A stretch of 64,000 bases of DNA from Paraburkholderia saeva. GTDB lineage: Bacteria; Pseudomonadota; Gammaproteobacteria; Burkholderiales; Burkholderiaceae. The first letter of the stretch is position 1; every line of letters begins with the position of its first letter. The notes under the pieces are model-generated. The model worked only from the letters and a program-made list of their open reading frames with translations, made no database searches and was not told the origin of the DNA. This document shows positions 24,302 to 33,684 of this stretch, in pieces. The stretch covers positions 682,001 through 746,000 of the forward strand of contig NZ_CAJQZC010000003.1 in the NCBI RefSeq assembly GCF_907164555.1, written 5' to 3'. Both the position numbers and the translations under genes were made by a program.

Positions 24302-26032
24302 CTAGGCGGTACGTACTTTCACATAGCGTCCAGGGGCCGGCTCGACCGGCTTGTGAACGGCGTTTCCAGGCTTAACGCGCGCCTTGACCGATTCTTCAGC
24401 GTAGGGCGTCAGCCACTCGATCCAGTGGTTCCACCAGCTGCCGGGCCGCGTTTCGGCGGAAGCCAGCCACGCATCCGGATCGGCGGTGGAGTCATCGCTG
24501 ACCTTGAAGCTCCGCTTGTTCTTCGACGCAGGATTGACGACGCCCGCGATGTGGCCGCTTGCGCCAAGAACGAACTGCGTCGGCCCGCCAAGCAGTTGCG
24601 TGGATCGATGAGCCGAGCGCCACGGCACGATGTGATCTTCTTCGGTTGCCAGCACGTAGGCCGGAGTGTCGATATTCCCGAGGTCGACTGGCGTGCCGCA
24701 CATCGTCAAACGGCCCGGCTTGCGCAGGTTGTTTTCCAGGTACATGTTGCGCAGATACCAGGTGTACATGGGCCCAGGCAGATTCGTGCTGTCGGCGTTC
24801 CAGTACAACAGGTCGAATGCCGGCGGTGATTTGCCCTTCAGGTAATTGCCGATGACGTACGGCCAGATCAGGTCGTTTGCCCGCAATGTCTGGAACGTGA
24901 ACCCGAGTTCCTTGCCGGAATAGATGCCGCCACGTCCGATCGCGCTCTCGCGTTGTGCGACGCCTGCTTCGTCAATGAAGACGCCCAGTTCGCCCGGTTC
25001 CTCGAAGTCCAGCATCGTGGTGAGTAGCGTGAGGCTCGCCACCTTGTCTTCACCGCGTGCCCGGGCGATTGCCGTGGCCGACGACAGAATGGTGCCGCCT
25101 ACGCACCAGCCCACCGCGTTGACACGGTCGGCGCGGGTAATTGACTGCGCAACGTTCAGCGCTGTCAACGCACCGTGTTCGACGTAGTCGTCCCACGTCG
25201 TTTGCGCCATCGTGGCATCCGGATTGCGCCACGACACCATGAACACGGTCATGCCCTGTTCGCAGGCAAAGCGCACAAAGGAATTTTCAGGCTGCAGATC
25301 GAGAATGTAGAACTTGTTGATACACGGCGGCACGATCAGAAGCGGTCGTTTCGCGACCTTCTCTGTGAGCGGAGCGTACTGGATCAACTGGAACAGATCG
25401 TTCTCGAACACGACCGAGCCTTGTGACGCCGCCACGTTGTGGCCGACCTCGTAAGCGGACTCGTCCGTGATCGAGATGTTGCCGCGCTGCATGTCGGCAA
25501 GCAGGTTCGTGAAGCCGTCACGCAGGCTCTCGCCGCTGGATTCGAACGCGAGCTTGAGCGCCTCGGGATTCGTCGCAGCGAAATTGGCCGGGCTCAGCGA
25601 GTCGATGAGCTGGCGCGTGAAGAACTTGAACTTCCGTTTGTCTTTCTCGGTCGTGGCGACTGCATCGACGATATCTTCAAGCAACCGTGCGTTGAGCAGG
25701 TAGTTCTGCTTGAGGAGGCTATACCAGGCATTCTTGTGCCAGTCTTCGGCAGCAAAGCGACGGTCACCGCGCTCGGGCGTAATCACGGGCTCCGTTTCCG
25801 CGCCCATCGTGCCCGCCAGCGTGCGGGTCCAGACTGTCGCCAGCTGTGGCCAGTACGCCGAATGTGCTTCGAGCAGCGCCACGGGAGCGGTGAGCGTTTT
25901 CAGGGGCTGCAATGCAGCGGACGCGTCGTCGAGAGGCGCGCCATTCGTATCCAGGCCGGCCATGGTGCGCCAGAACTGCTGACCGGACGTGATGAATCCC
26001 TGTAGGTATTCGGTCGGTACGTTTAACGGCAT
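24302..26032 (-). CDS. phaC: Class I poly(3-hydroxyalkanoate) synthase
   Basis: A 576-residue polymerase that joins (R)-3-hydroxyacyl-CoA into PHA granules. The lipase-like box GWCVGG holds the catalytic cysteine (about residue 313), the aspartate is in the TEEDHIVPW segment and the histidine in LGASGHIAG. N- and C-terminal halves and length (class I synthases run near 590) agree. Its start overlaps the stop of the MaoC-like gene by 10 bp, so substrate supply and polymerisation are translated together. It is not next to phaA/phaB/phaR, the usual Burkholderia arrangement, so this is probably a second synthase copy with its own hydratase. Confidence 0.93.
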   Translation of the reverse strand: MPLNVPTEYLQGFITSGQQFWRTMAGLDTNGAPLDDASAALQPLKTLTAPVALLEAHSAYWPQLATVWTRTLAGTMGAETEPVITPERGDRRFAAEDWHKNAWYSLLKQNYLLNARLLEDIVDAVATTEKDKRKFKFFTRQLIDSLSPANFAATNPEALKLAFESSGESLRDGFTNLLADMQRGNISITDESAYEVGHNVAASQGSVVFENDLFQLIQYAPLTEKVAKRPLLIVPPCINKFYILDLQPENSFVRFACEQGMTVFMVSWRNPDATMAQTTWDDYVEHGALTALNVAQSITRADRVNAVGWCVGGTILSSATAIARARGEDKVASLTLLTTMLDFEEPGELGVFIDEAGVAQRESAIGRGGIYSGKELGFTFQTLRANDLIWPYVIGNYLKGKSPPAFDLLYWNADSTNLPGPMYTWYLRNMYLENNLRKPGRLTMCGTPVDLGNIDTPAYVLATEEDHIVPWRSAHRSTQLLGGPTQFVLGASGHIAGVVNPASKNKRSFKVSDDSTADPDAWLASAETRPGSWWNHWIEWLTPYAEESVKARVKPGNAVHKPVEPAPGRYVKVRTA

Positions 26033-26532
26033 GATCGTTGCGCCTCGATTGACTCACTCGTGATTGCAGGCTCTCCGGCACTGTCCGCGCATTCGGCCAC
26101 ACGCCGCGCACGGGACGTCGCCATGACGACCGCTTCGCCGTCGATCACCACTTTTCCTGCCACCGTGCAGACGGTCGACATCACGACGCGGCTCTTTTCC
26201 GGCTGCAGCTCTTTCACGGCGACCGTTGCATGCACGGTATCGCCAGCCCGGACCGGCGCCTTGAAACGCAGGTTCTGTCCGAGGTAGACGGTGCCCGGGC
26301 CGGGCAGGCGCCCGGCGAGGGTCGCCGAAATCATGCTGGCGGACAGCATCCCGTGCGCAATGCGTCCCTTGAACGGCGTGGTCCGCGCGAACTCCTCGTT
26401 GATGTGAACTGCGTTGATGTCGCCCGATGCGGCCGCGAAGAGCAGGATGTCCGCCTCCGTAATGGTTTTCGCAAAGCTGGCGCTCATGCCTGCTTCCAGG
26501 TCTTCAAAGTCGTAACCGCCGATTTCGTTCAT
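26023..26532 (-). CDS. MaoC-like (R)-specific enoyl-CoA hydratase
   Basis: A 169-residue hotdog-fold hydratase. It carries the catalytic Asp-His motif in SGDINAVHINEEFA at about residues 36-49, as in PhaJ, followed by GRIAHGMLSASMISATL. PhaJ turns trans-2-enoyl-CoA from beta-oxidation into (R)-3-hydroxyacyl-CoA for PHA synthase. The next gene, overlapping by 10 bp, is a PHA synthase, so this pairing is likely here. The ~35 residues after VVIDGEAVVMATSRA are an Ala/Ser-rich tail longer than in typical PhaJ (about 134-160 aa), and run over the phaC start codon. Confidence 0.88.
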   Translation of the reverse strand: MNEIGGYDFEDLEAGMSASFAKTITEADILLFAAASGDINAVHINEEFARTTPFKGRIAHGMLSASMISATLAGRLPGPGTVYLGQNLRFKAPVRAGDTVHATVAVKELQPEKSRVVMSTVCTVAGKVVIDGEAVVMATSRARRVAECADSAGEPAITSESIEAQRSCR

Positions 26533-26952
26533 CTGTCTCTCAAATAGTTGTTACTGAATGGATGGACTCACTCGCGAATCGATCAGCGCGTCGGGCCCGG
26601 GCCTGCTTCGGACGAAGCGGCACGATGCGGGGTGCGACAGGCGCCGACGATTGCCTCGGGTCGAATCGATGTGTGCAACCCGATGACGCGCGCTTCCGCA
26701 AGCGGGGGCGCGTAGCTGGCCGGAATTGCAACCGTTGCGGCAGGGGAAAACGCTGCCGTCATGCCTCGCAATCGAGGTTGGCGTGGACGCTGCAACGCCG
26801 TTGAAACGCCAGCGTGGTCAGCGGATTGCGGTCGTGTTGTCTCCTGACACACAACAATAATGCGAGTGTTCGCGCTTGCCCCCTCCCACGGCGGGAGGGC
26901 ACACGCGCACCACCGGTCGGGCCGGGCCCGCCTGGTGGCGCGCGACGGTTCC
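26533..26952. other. 420-bp intergenic region with a GC-tract hairpin
   Basis: It separates pyruvate carboxylase from the downstream hydratase gene, both on the reverse strand. A hairpin of CCCTCCC (26881-26887) and GGGAGGG (26893-26899) lies 54 bp past the carboxylase stop and may terminate it; GGGCCGGGCCCGCC follows between the two. Short reading frames inside have no start signal. The promoter for the hydratase-phaC pair must be in the lower part. Confidence 0.5.
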
Positions 26953-29900
26953 TCAGGCGTCTTTCAGCACGATCAGAAGGTCCTTGGCGGCAACGCGATC
27001 GCCGGCCTGCACCCGCACCTCGGCGATTTCGCAATCGCGCTCGGCGGCAATGTGCGTTTCCATTTTCATCGCTTCCAGCGCAAGCAGCGTGCTGCCGGCG
27101 CTGACGCGCTGGCCCGGCTGCACGGCGATCGTGACCACCGAGCCCGGCATCGGCGCGGCTACATGCAGCGGATTCGACGGGTCTGCGGCGGCCCGGCTCT
27201 GGCGAACGGCTCCGGTCTGCGCCGTCGCGCGCCGCTCGACCTGGGTGGTCCGCGACTGGCCGTTCAGTTCGAACTGCACCTTGACCATGCCGTCTTCGGC
27301 ATCGGCGTGCTGCCCCTGCAGGGTGACCAGCAGCGTCTTGCCCGCATCGATATCGATCGCCGCTTCTTCCTGCGGTTGCAGGCCATACAGGAAGGCGGGC
27401 GTCGGCACCACGGAGGTATCGCTGTACGTTCGCACGTGCTGGAAGTACTCGACTGCCTGTTTCGGATACATCAGGTATGACGCGAGCTGGCGGTCATCGA
27501 GCGGCTGCTCGCACGCGGCTTCACCCTCGGCCCGGGCTGCTTCGAGATCGACGGGCGGAATCTGGTCGCCCGGCCGGTAGGGCGTGGGCGGCTCGGCCTT
27601 GAGCGCCTTGCGTGACAGGTCTGCCGGAAAGCCATCCGGCGGGAAACCCAGTTCGCCCTTGAACAGCGAGACAACCGACTCGGGAAAAGCGATCTCTTTG
27701 GCCGGGTTGCATACGTCGGCCGCCGACAGGTCGTTGGCGACCATCATCAGCGCCATATCGCCGACCACCTTCGAGGTCGGCGTGACCTTCACGATGTCGC
27801 CGAACATCCGGTTGACGTCGGCATAGGCGCGCGAGACCTCTGTCCAGCGATGCTCGATGCCAAGCGAGCGCGCCTGCTCGCGCAGGTTCGTGTACTGGCC
27901 ACCCGGCATCTCGTGCCGGTATACATCGGCCGTGCCGGCGCGGATCTCCGATTCGAATGGCGCGTAGTAGCGGCGCACGCCCTCCCAGTACATCGACGCT
28001 TCGTGCATCCGTTCGAGGTTCAGACCCGGGTCGCGCTCGCTGCCTGACAGGGCGGCGGCGATACTGGACAGATTGGGTTGCGACGTGAGCCCGCTCATGG
28101 CGTCCAGTGCGCCGTCGACTGCGTCGCAGCCCGCGCCAATCGCGGCCAGCACCGAGGCGGCTGAAATTCCGCTGGTATCGTGCGTGTGAAAGTGGACGGG
28201 CAGGCCGGTTTCTTCCTTGAGCGCCTTCACGAGCGCGGCAGCGGCCTGGGGCCGGCAGATGCCGGCCATGTCCTTGATGCCCAGCACGTGCACGCCCGCG
28301 CGCTGAAGCTCGCGTGCAATGTCCACGTAGTACTTGAGGTCGTACTTCGCGCGCGAGGTGTCAAAGAGGTCGCCTGTATAGCAGATCGCGCCCTCGCACA
28401 GCGCGCCGCTCTCGCATACCGCGTCGATCGCCACGCGCATGTTGCGCACCCAGTTGAGCGAATCGAACACCCTGAAAACGTCGACGCCCGCGCTGGCCGA
28501 CTGCTGGACAAAAAAGCGCACCACGTTGTCCGCGTAGTTCGTATAGCCGACCGCGTTCGAGCCGCGCAACAGCATCTGGAAGAGGATGTTGGGCACGCGT
28601 TCGCGCAGTTGCGCGAGACGCTCCCATGGGTCCTCCTTCAGAAAGCGCAGCGCGACGTCGAAGGTCGCGCCGCCCCAGCATTCGAGCGAGAACAGTTGCG
28701 ACAGTTCGCGCGCGTAGAACGGCGCGACGGGCAGCATGTCGGCGGTGCGCATGCGCGTGGCGAAGAGGGACTGATGCGCATCGCGCATCGTGGTGTCGGT
28801 CAGCAGCACCTGCTTCTGGTCCAGCATCCACTGTGAGAATTTCTCCGCGCCCAGCTCGCGCAGCCGGTCCCGCGTGCCGGCGGGCACCGGCCCGCTGCCG
28901 TCGACTCGCGGCAAAACAGGTTTCGCCAGCGGCAACGCGGGGAGTGCCCGTCCGACCAGTTCCGCGTGCCCGTTGACAGTCACTTCACCCAGATATCGCA
29001 GCAGCTTCGAGGCGCGATCACGGCGCTTCGTGAAGGCCAGCAGTTCGGGCGTCGTATCGATGAAACGGGTGGTGAGCTCGCCGCGGCCAAACGCCGGATA
29101 ATTGATGACGTTCTCGAGGAACTGCAGGTTCGAAGCCACGCCGCGGATACGGAACTCGCGCAGCGCCCGGTCCATACGGCGGATCGATTCAGCCGCGGTG
29201 GGTGCCCAGGTGGTCACCTTGACCAGCAGCGAATCGTAGTAGGGGGTGATGACGGCGCCCCCGTACGCCGTGCCCGCATCGAGGCGCACCCCGAAGCCGG
29301 CCGCGCTGCGATAGGCCGTGAGTTGCCCGTAGTCAGGCAGAAAGCCGTTCTCCGGATCTTCGGTGGTGATCCGGCATTGCAGTGCGTGACCATTGAGCGG
29401 GATCGCCGCCTGCGCGGGCACGCCGGCGGCGCGGGTAAGGACGTTGCCGGATTCGTCGGTTTCGTCGTCGGTGATGCCGATCCTGCCACCTTCGGTGATA
29501 CGGATCTGCGCCTTCACGATGTCGACGCCGGTGATCATTTCGGTCACCGTGTGCTCGACCTGAATGCGGGGATTGACCTCGATGAAATAGAACAGGCCGG
29601 AGTCGGCGTCCATCAGGAATTCAACGGTGCCGGCATGGCTGTAGCCCACCGCGCGCATCAGGCGCAACGCAGACTCGCACAGACTTGCGCGGGTTGCGGC
29701 GTCCAGGTAGGGCGCAGGCGCACGTTCGACGACCTTCTGGTTGCGTCGCTGAACCGTGCAGTCGCGCTCGTACAGATGGACGAGGTTGCCATGCGTGTCC
29801 CCCAGCACCTGTACCTCGACATGGCGCGCGTGACGCACGAGCTTTTCGACGTATACCTCGTCGTTGCCGAAAGCGGCGAGCGCTTCGCGTCGGGCCGCGG

Positions 29901-30459
29901 GCAGCGCGGTTTCGAGATCCTGTTCGCGTTCGAGCACCCGCATCCCGCGCCCGCCGCCGCCCCAGCTTGCCTTCAGCATCAGTGGAAAGCCCACGCCCGC
30001 GGCAAGACGCTTGCACTCGTCCAGATCTTGCGGAAGCGGTGCAGTGGCGGGCATGACCGGTACGCCGGCCGCGATCGCCGCATTGCGCGCCGCGACCTTG
30101 TTGCCGAGCGTGCGCATGACCTCGGGCGACGGACCCATCCACCGGATGCCTGCATCGATGACGGCCTGCGCGAAATCGGGATTCTCGGAGAGAAAGCCGT
30201 ACCCGGGATGGATCGCGTCGACGTTGGCCTTGCGGGCCACACGCAGGATGTCCTCGAAATCCAGATAGGCTGCAAGGGGCTTCTTGCCTTCGCCGACCAG
30301 ATAGCTTTCGTCAGCCTTGAAGCGGTGCAGCGCGAGCCGGTCCTCCTTCGAGTAGATCGCGACGGTGCGAATGTTCATCTCGGCGGCCGCGCGCATCACC
30401 CGGATCGCGATCTCGGACCGGTTGGCAATCAGCAATGAACGGATCGGTGCAAAGGCCAT
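26953..30459 (-). CDS. pyc: Pyruvate carboxylase (single chain, biotin-dependent)
   Basis: A 1168-residue multifunctional enzyme making oxaloacetate from pyruvate, ATP and bicarbonate. In order: biotin carboxylase domain (about 1-460, with the ATP-grasp loop GGGGRGM and EVNPRIQVEHTVTE), carboxyltransferase DRE-TIM barrel domain (about 540-820; LTDTTMRDAHQSL, ECWGGATFDVALRF, HTHDTSG), a conserved PC-specific allosteric/tetramerisation region, and a C-terminal biotinyl domain with the biotin site EAMKMET. Length matches alpha4 pyruvate carboxylases. The ATG at 30459 fits the family (FAPIRSLLIANRSEIAIRV) but has no clear Shine-Dalgarno. It is anaplerotic and sits upstream of the hydratase-phaC pair. 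Confidence 0.97.
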   Translation of the reverse strand: MAFAPIRSLLIANRSEIAIRVMRAAAEMNIRTVAIYSKEDRLALHRFKADESYLVGEGKKPLAAYLDFEDILRVARKANVDAIHPGYGFLSENPDFAQAVIDAGIRWMGPSPEVMRTLGNKVAARNAAIAAGVPVMPATAPLPQDLDECKRLAAGVGFPLMLKASWGGGGRGMRVLEREQDLETALPAARREALAAFGNDEVYVEKLVRHARHVEVQVLGDTHGNLVHLYERDCTVQRRNQKVVERAPAPYLDAATRASLCESALRLMRAVGYSHAGTVEFLMDADSGLFYFIEVNPRIQVEHTVTEMITGVDIVKAQIRITEGGRIGITDDETDESGNVLTRAAGVPAQAAIPLNGHALQCRITTEDPENGFLPDYGQLTAYRSAAGFGVRLDAGTAYGGAVITPYYDSLLVKVTTWAPTAAESIRRMDRALREFRIRGVASNLQFLENVINYPAFGRGELTTRFIDTTPELLAFTKRRDRASKLLRYLGEVTVNGHAELVGRALPALPLAKPVLPRVDGSGPVPAGTRDRLRELGAEKFSQWMLDQKQVLLTDTTMRDAHQSLFATRMRTADMLPVAPFYARELSQLFSLECWGGATFDVALRFLKEDPWERLAQLRERVPNILFQMLLRGSNAVGYTNYADNVVRFFVQQSASAGVDVFRVFDSLNWVRNMRVAIDAVCESGALCEGAICYTGDLFDTSRAKYDLKYYVDIARELQRAGVHVLGIKDMAGICRPQAAAALVKALKEETGLPVHFHTHDTSGISAASVLAAIGAGCDAVDGALDAMSGLTSQPNLSSIAAALSGSERDPGLNLERMHEASMYWEGVRRYYAPFESEIRAGTADVYRHEMPGGQYTNLREQARSLGIEHRWTEVSRAYADVNRMFGDIVKVTPTSKVVGDMALMMVANDLSAADVCNPAKEIAFPESVVSLFKGELGFPPDGFPADLSRKALKAEPPTPYRPGDQIPPVDLEAARAEGEAACEQPLDDRQLASYLMYPKQAVEYFQHVRTYSDTSVVPTPAFLYGLQPQEEAAIDIDAGKTLLVTLQGQHADAEDGMVKVQFELNGQSRTTQVERRATAQTGAVRQSRAAADPSNPLHVAAPMPGSVVTIAVQPGQRVSAGSTLLALEAMKMETHIAAERDCEIAEVRVQAGDRVAAKDLLIVLKDA

Positions 30460-31223
30460 GGTGGAGTTGTCTCATCTCTCGTATAACGGACCAGCCAGGA
30501 ACCAGAAAAGGGCTGGAGACTGATAGTGCTTCACACTTCTGAAAACAGGCGCTGGATACGCAGGCTCAGGAACGCTTACGAACGCTCGAAGAAAGGGGCA
30601 TGCGAATCCATCCAGTCATAGTGAGCCGTATCGCGCGCCCACGCCCAGTTCGCTGCGGCTTGAGCCCGGTCGTTCGCGCTTCGCCCGTTTTGCGTCGCTT
30701 CAGTCTTGTCATGGTGGGAGCCGGCTGCCGCGACGGCCCGGGTGTCTACGTCTTTTCGTTCAGTGTGGGTCATTGCCGTGTAAAGGATAGATGGGTTTAT
30801 CGGTGACAGGCTGTGCCGTGACGGATGAGTCAAGGCGATCCAGCATGTGCGCGCGTGCGCGTGCCAAAAGCAAGCTTAATCAACTGCAAGGATTGGGCCA
30901 TGTGCGCGTGATTTCTGTAAGTCTTTGATTGCTTGGGGAATCTCGATGAAGCGTGGGTCGCTTTGATTTCGGAAATGAAATCGGTAATTTCAGGTTTGGT
31001 AGATCGATTCGAGGCGCGAAGGGAATGATTGAGGTCGTTTTTGGCCCCATGCTTATCGTCCGGTGTCCGATTCCTCCCGTCCATTCAATGTCGTTGATAA
31101 ATCAACGTTTCGGCCAGAATTCCTGTCGACGTGGTTCGATACGATCGCTACGTTGGGGGCTTTACCCGGATCGCGAATTCAAACCTATAATTCCGGCACT
31201 TAAAACAACGCGGGGGAACTGCA
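30460..31223. other. 764-bp largely non-coding region
   Basis: Between divergent pyc and the H-NS gene. It is AT-rich in its right half (30900-31200) and contains the promoters of both. One possible small reverse-strand gene is listed separately (30576-30773). AT-rich DNA in front of an H-NS gene is typical of H-NS-bound autoregulated regions. I see no other gene. Confidence 0.45.
30576..30773 (-). CDS. Possible small hypothetical protein
   Basis: A 65-residue reading frame beginning MTHTERKDVDTRAVAAAGSH and ending NWAWARDTAHYDWMDSHAP plus a short tail. The Trp/Asp-rich C-terminus does not look like random sequence, and I have the impression of similar short Burkholderiales proteins, but the ribosome binding site before the ATG at 30773 is weak. 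It could be a real short protein or noise. Confidence 0.3.
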   Translation of the reverse strand: MTHTERKDVDTRAVAAAGSHHDKTEATQNGRSANDRAQAAANWAWARDTAHYDWMDSHAPFFERS

Positions 31224-31799
31224 GTGAGGTCCTACGACGAGATTCAGGCAGAGATAAAGCGGCTGCAACAGGAGGCTTTGGAAAGCCAGAAACGCGAGGC
31301 TGCGATCGCCAGAATTCGACTCGAAATGAAGCGCTTTGGTATTTCCGCGGACGAACTGGGCGAGCCGTCGACACGCAAGGGTGCGGTGGCTCCAAAAGCG
31401 ATGGGGGCCGCAAAAAAGGCAGTGGCCTCGAAGCGCGCTGCGAAAACGCCGGTTACCTCCGACGAGTCACCGGCGGTCAGGCTCCTCATGCGTGCGGGTG
31501 TCGATTTCAGCCGCTCGGGCGCGAAAGAGATCAAGCCACCCAGCAGGACAAGGCAGGCGGAGAAGGCGGAGGTGGCCTCGACCGCAAAGCGGCCGCCAAG
31601 GTATCGCGATCCCAAAACCGGCGCCACCTGGAGCGGCCACGCGCGGCCGCCAGCGTGGATCAGGGACGCGAAAGACCGCTCGGTCTATCTCATCGATCAC
31701 GCCGGCGTACCTGCTGCACGCAAACAGGCGACGACGCAAAAACGCCCAGCCAGGGCGGATCTCACATCGAAGGGCACGGTTCGAAAGGCTGCTTCCTGA
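31224..31799 (+). CDS. H-NS family nucleoid protein with extended basic linker
   Basis: A 191-residue histone-like protein. The N-terminal coiled coil (about residues 4-38; YDEIQAEIKRLQQEALESQK) mediates oligomerisation, and the C-terminal DNA-binding region holds the betaproteobacterial signature YRDPKTGATWSGHARPPAWI at 127-146, matching the H-NS/Bv3F consensus TWSGxGRxPxWL. Between them lies a lysine/alanine-rich linker (about 50-125). Standard Bv3F proteins are near 100 residues, so linker and tail are unusually long, and a further basic tail follows the DNA-binding loop. The upstream DNA is AT-rich, as expected for autoregulation. Likely role: silencing of acquired AT-rich genes. Confidence 0.85.
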   Translation: MRSYDEIQAEIKRLQQEALESQKREAAIARIRLEMKRFGISADELGEPSTRKGAVAPKAMGAAKKAVASKRAAKTPVTSDESPAVRLLMRAGVDFSRSGAKEIKPPSRTRQAEKAEVASTAKRPPRYRDPKTGATWSGHARPPAWIRDAKDRSVYLIDHAGVPAARKQATTQKRPARADLTSKGTVRKAAS

Positions 31800-32082
31800 C
31801 GCCAGCGGAAAAGCAGGAGCCCGGCGGGCTTGCCCTCTGCCCATTTCCCCGCTTGCAGCGGGCAAAAAGCACGAAAACTCTGCGGCACCAATAAAGTTGA
31901 TTATACAAGCAAAATAGTTGCTATATCAACTTATGGAATTCCCCTATGCAGTGTCCGCGGCTGCCTTCCGTTAAATGTGACGGACAGGCGCGCAGTTCGC
32001 CGCCCGGACGCATAGGTTCGCTGGTTGTGTCGTCGTCAGCGACCGTCGCCCTCTCTAGCGGAATTTCAGGAGTCGATACGTC
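31800..32082. other. AT-rich intergenic region before the chemoreceptor
   Basis: 283 bp between the H-NS gene and the chemoreceptor gene. AT-rich stretches (31880-31935) suggest the promoter of the chemoreceptor gene. AGGAG at about 32069 is the ribosome binding site for it. No clear stem-loop is seen. Confidence 0.4.
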
Positions 32083-33585
32083 ATGCAAGGCAGTCTCACA
32101 GGCGCAGCCATCGCCGGGCCGCAAGTCCACGTCAGCCCGCGGCGCTCCAGCCCGACCGCCGATCGCGGCACAGCAGGTGTCAACAGTCCTATCACGGTCG
32201 CGCGAAAACGCACGGACCGCGCCTGTGCGGTCGTCAACTGGATCATGCTCGCGGGTTCGCTGGGTATCGGTTGGCATTTCGACAACCTCGGGCCGGCTTG
32301 TGCAGTCGGGCTGCCATTTGCGCTTCTGTCGACGGCCTTCGCGTTTGCCATGCCCGGACATCTGGCTACCCGACTGGTTTCGGCGATGACCTTCATGGGC
32401 GGCGCGGCCGTCATGATCGACATCGGGAAGGGGCAGGATGAGTTTCACTTCGTGGTGTTCATCCTGCTGTCGTTGCTGCTCGCTTACCGCGACATTCGGG
32501 TCATTCTGCTCGCCACGGGATTCATATCCGTGCAGCAACTCGCATTCAACTATTTCCAGGCCTGGGGTTGGGACGTGAATGCGTTCCCGCGGACAGGGCT
32601 TGATGTGGTGGCGCAGCATTGGGCCTTTCTGTGGCTCCAGACGCTGTTTCTCGCGGCCATCTCCGTGCGCCAGGAGCGTGACGCGCGGATTGCGGGCGAG
32701 CTCGAAATGATGGCTCAGGGCATTGGGCGCGAGTCCGGCTTCATTACGTTGAGTGAGTGTCCGGTCCGCCCTGCCAGCAGCGTGGGCGACTCCTTTTACT
32801 CGACGCTCGGGATGGTTCGCAAGACGCTGCTGCAGGTGCGCAATAGCGCCCGCGAAGTCGCGGAGGCTGTGGCCAGCATCGGCGAGCGCAATGCGATCCT
32901 TTCGGAGCGCACCGACCAGCAACGGTCTTCCCTTGAGGGCATCGTCGCGGCCATGGAACAACTGAAGCAAAGTGTCCACGAGAACGCAGACCACGCAACC
33001 TCCGCGCGCGCGCTCGCGGGTTCAGCGAGCGAAGTCGCAACCGAGGGGCGTGCGGCGATCGATGCCGTGATTGACACCATGGGCGAGATTTACCGCTCGT
33101 GCGAACGCGTCACGGACATCATCGGCGTGATCGACGGCATCGCGTTTCAGACGAATATCCTCGCGCTCAACGCCTCCGTCGAGGCCGCCCGGGCCGGGGA
33201 GCAGGGGCGCGGGTTTGCGGTGGTAGCGGCAGAAGTCCGTGTTCTGGCGCAGCGCAGTGCAGCCGCCGCCAAGGAGATCCGCGCACTGATCGGCGAATCT
33301 GTCCATCGTGCACGGACCGGCAACACGCTCGTCGAGAGTGCGGGCAACACCATCGCGGGGATACTGGAAAGTGTCACGCATCTGACCACCATCGTTCACG
33401 AGATGGCGCAGGCGACGGACGCCCAGCGTGCGGGCATCGACCAGGTGGGCGACAACATTGCCGGCATCGACGAGGCCACCCGCGAAAATGCGGCGCACGT
33501 TGCGGCCACCGTCGAGCAGGTGAAATTGCAGCACCAGCAGACCGAGTTGCTGACAAACACGGTAAAGGTCTTTCGACTGGACTGA
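32083..33585 (+). CDS. Methyl-accepting chemotaxis protein with multi-helix membrane sensor
   Basis: A 500-residue chemoreceptor without a periplasmic loop. About residues 50-190 form five or six membrane helices containing DEFHFVVFILLSLLLAYRDI, which matches the D/E-x-HF-x-x-F pattern of a membrane sensor module seen in some GGDEF and MCP proteins; the usual HH later in that module is QQ here. The cytoplasmic signalling tip is [16 protein letters not shown] with the [20 protein letters not shown] trunk. No C-terminal CheR-binding pentapeptide is present. It lies next to the AraC regulator and cluster B, and may sense the cluster B substrate; that is inference. Confidence 0.88.
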   Translation: MQGSLTGAAIAGPQVHVSPRRSSPTADRGTAGVNSPITVARKRTDRACAVVNWIMLAGSLGIGWHFDNLGPACAVGLPFALLSTAFAFAMPGHLATRLVSAMTFMGGAAVMIDIGKGQDEFHFVVFILLSLLLAYRDIRVILLATGFISVQQLAFNYFQAWGWDVNAFPRTGLDVVAQHWAFLWLQTLFLAAISVRQERDARIAGELEMMAQGIGRESGFITLSECPVRPASSVGDSFYSTLGMVRKTLLQVRNSAREVAEAVASIGERNAILSERTDQQRSSLEGIVAAMEQLKQSVHENADHATSARALAGSASEVATEGRAAIDAVIDTMGEIYRSCERVTDIIGVIDGIAFQTNILALNASVEAARAGEQGRGFAVVAAEVRVLAQRSAAAAKEIRALIGESVHRARTGNTLVESAGNTIAGILESVTHLTTIVHEMAQATDAQRAGIDQVGDNIAGIDEATRENAAHVAATVEQVKLQHQQTELLTNTVKVFRLD

Positions 33586-33684
33586 GCCGACCGTCACCGT
33601 CTCGCGCACAGCTAAAAAAGGCGTGAATGTTACCGGCCCTGAGCCATGCAGGCCCTTTTGGGGGCGGAGGTCTGACCGCGGGAA

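Noticed and set aside
28966..30438. 490-codon forward frame over pyruvate carboxylase
   Set aside because: Antisense to the biotin carboxylase domain; no motif, no start signal.
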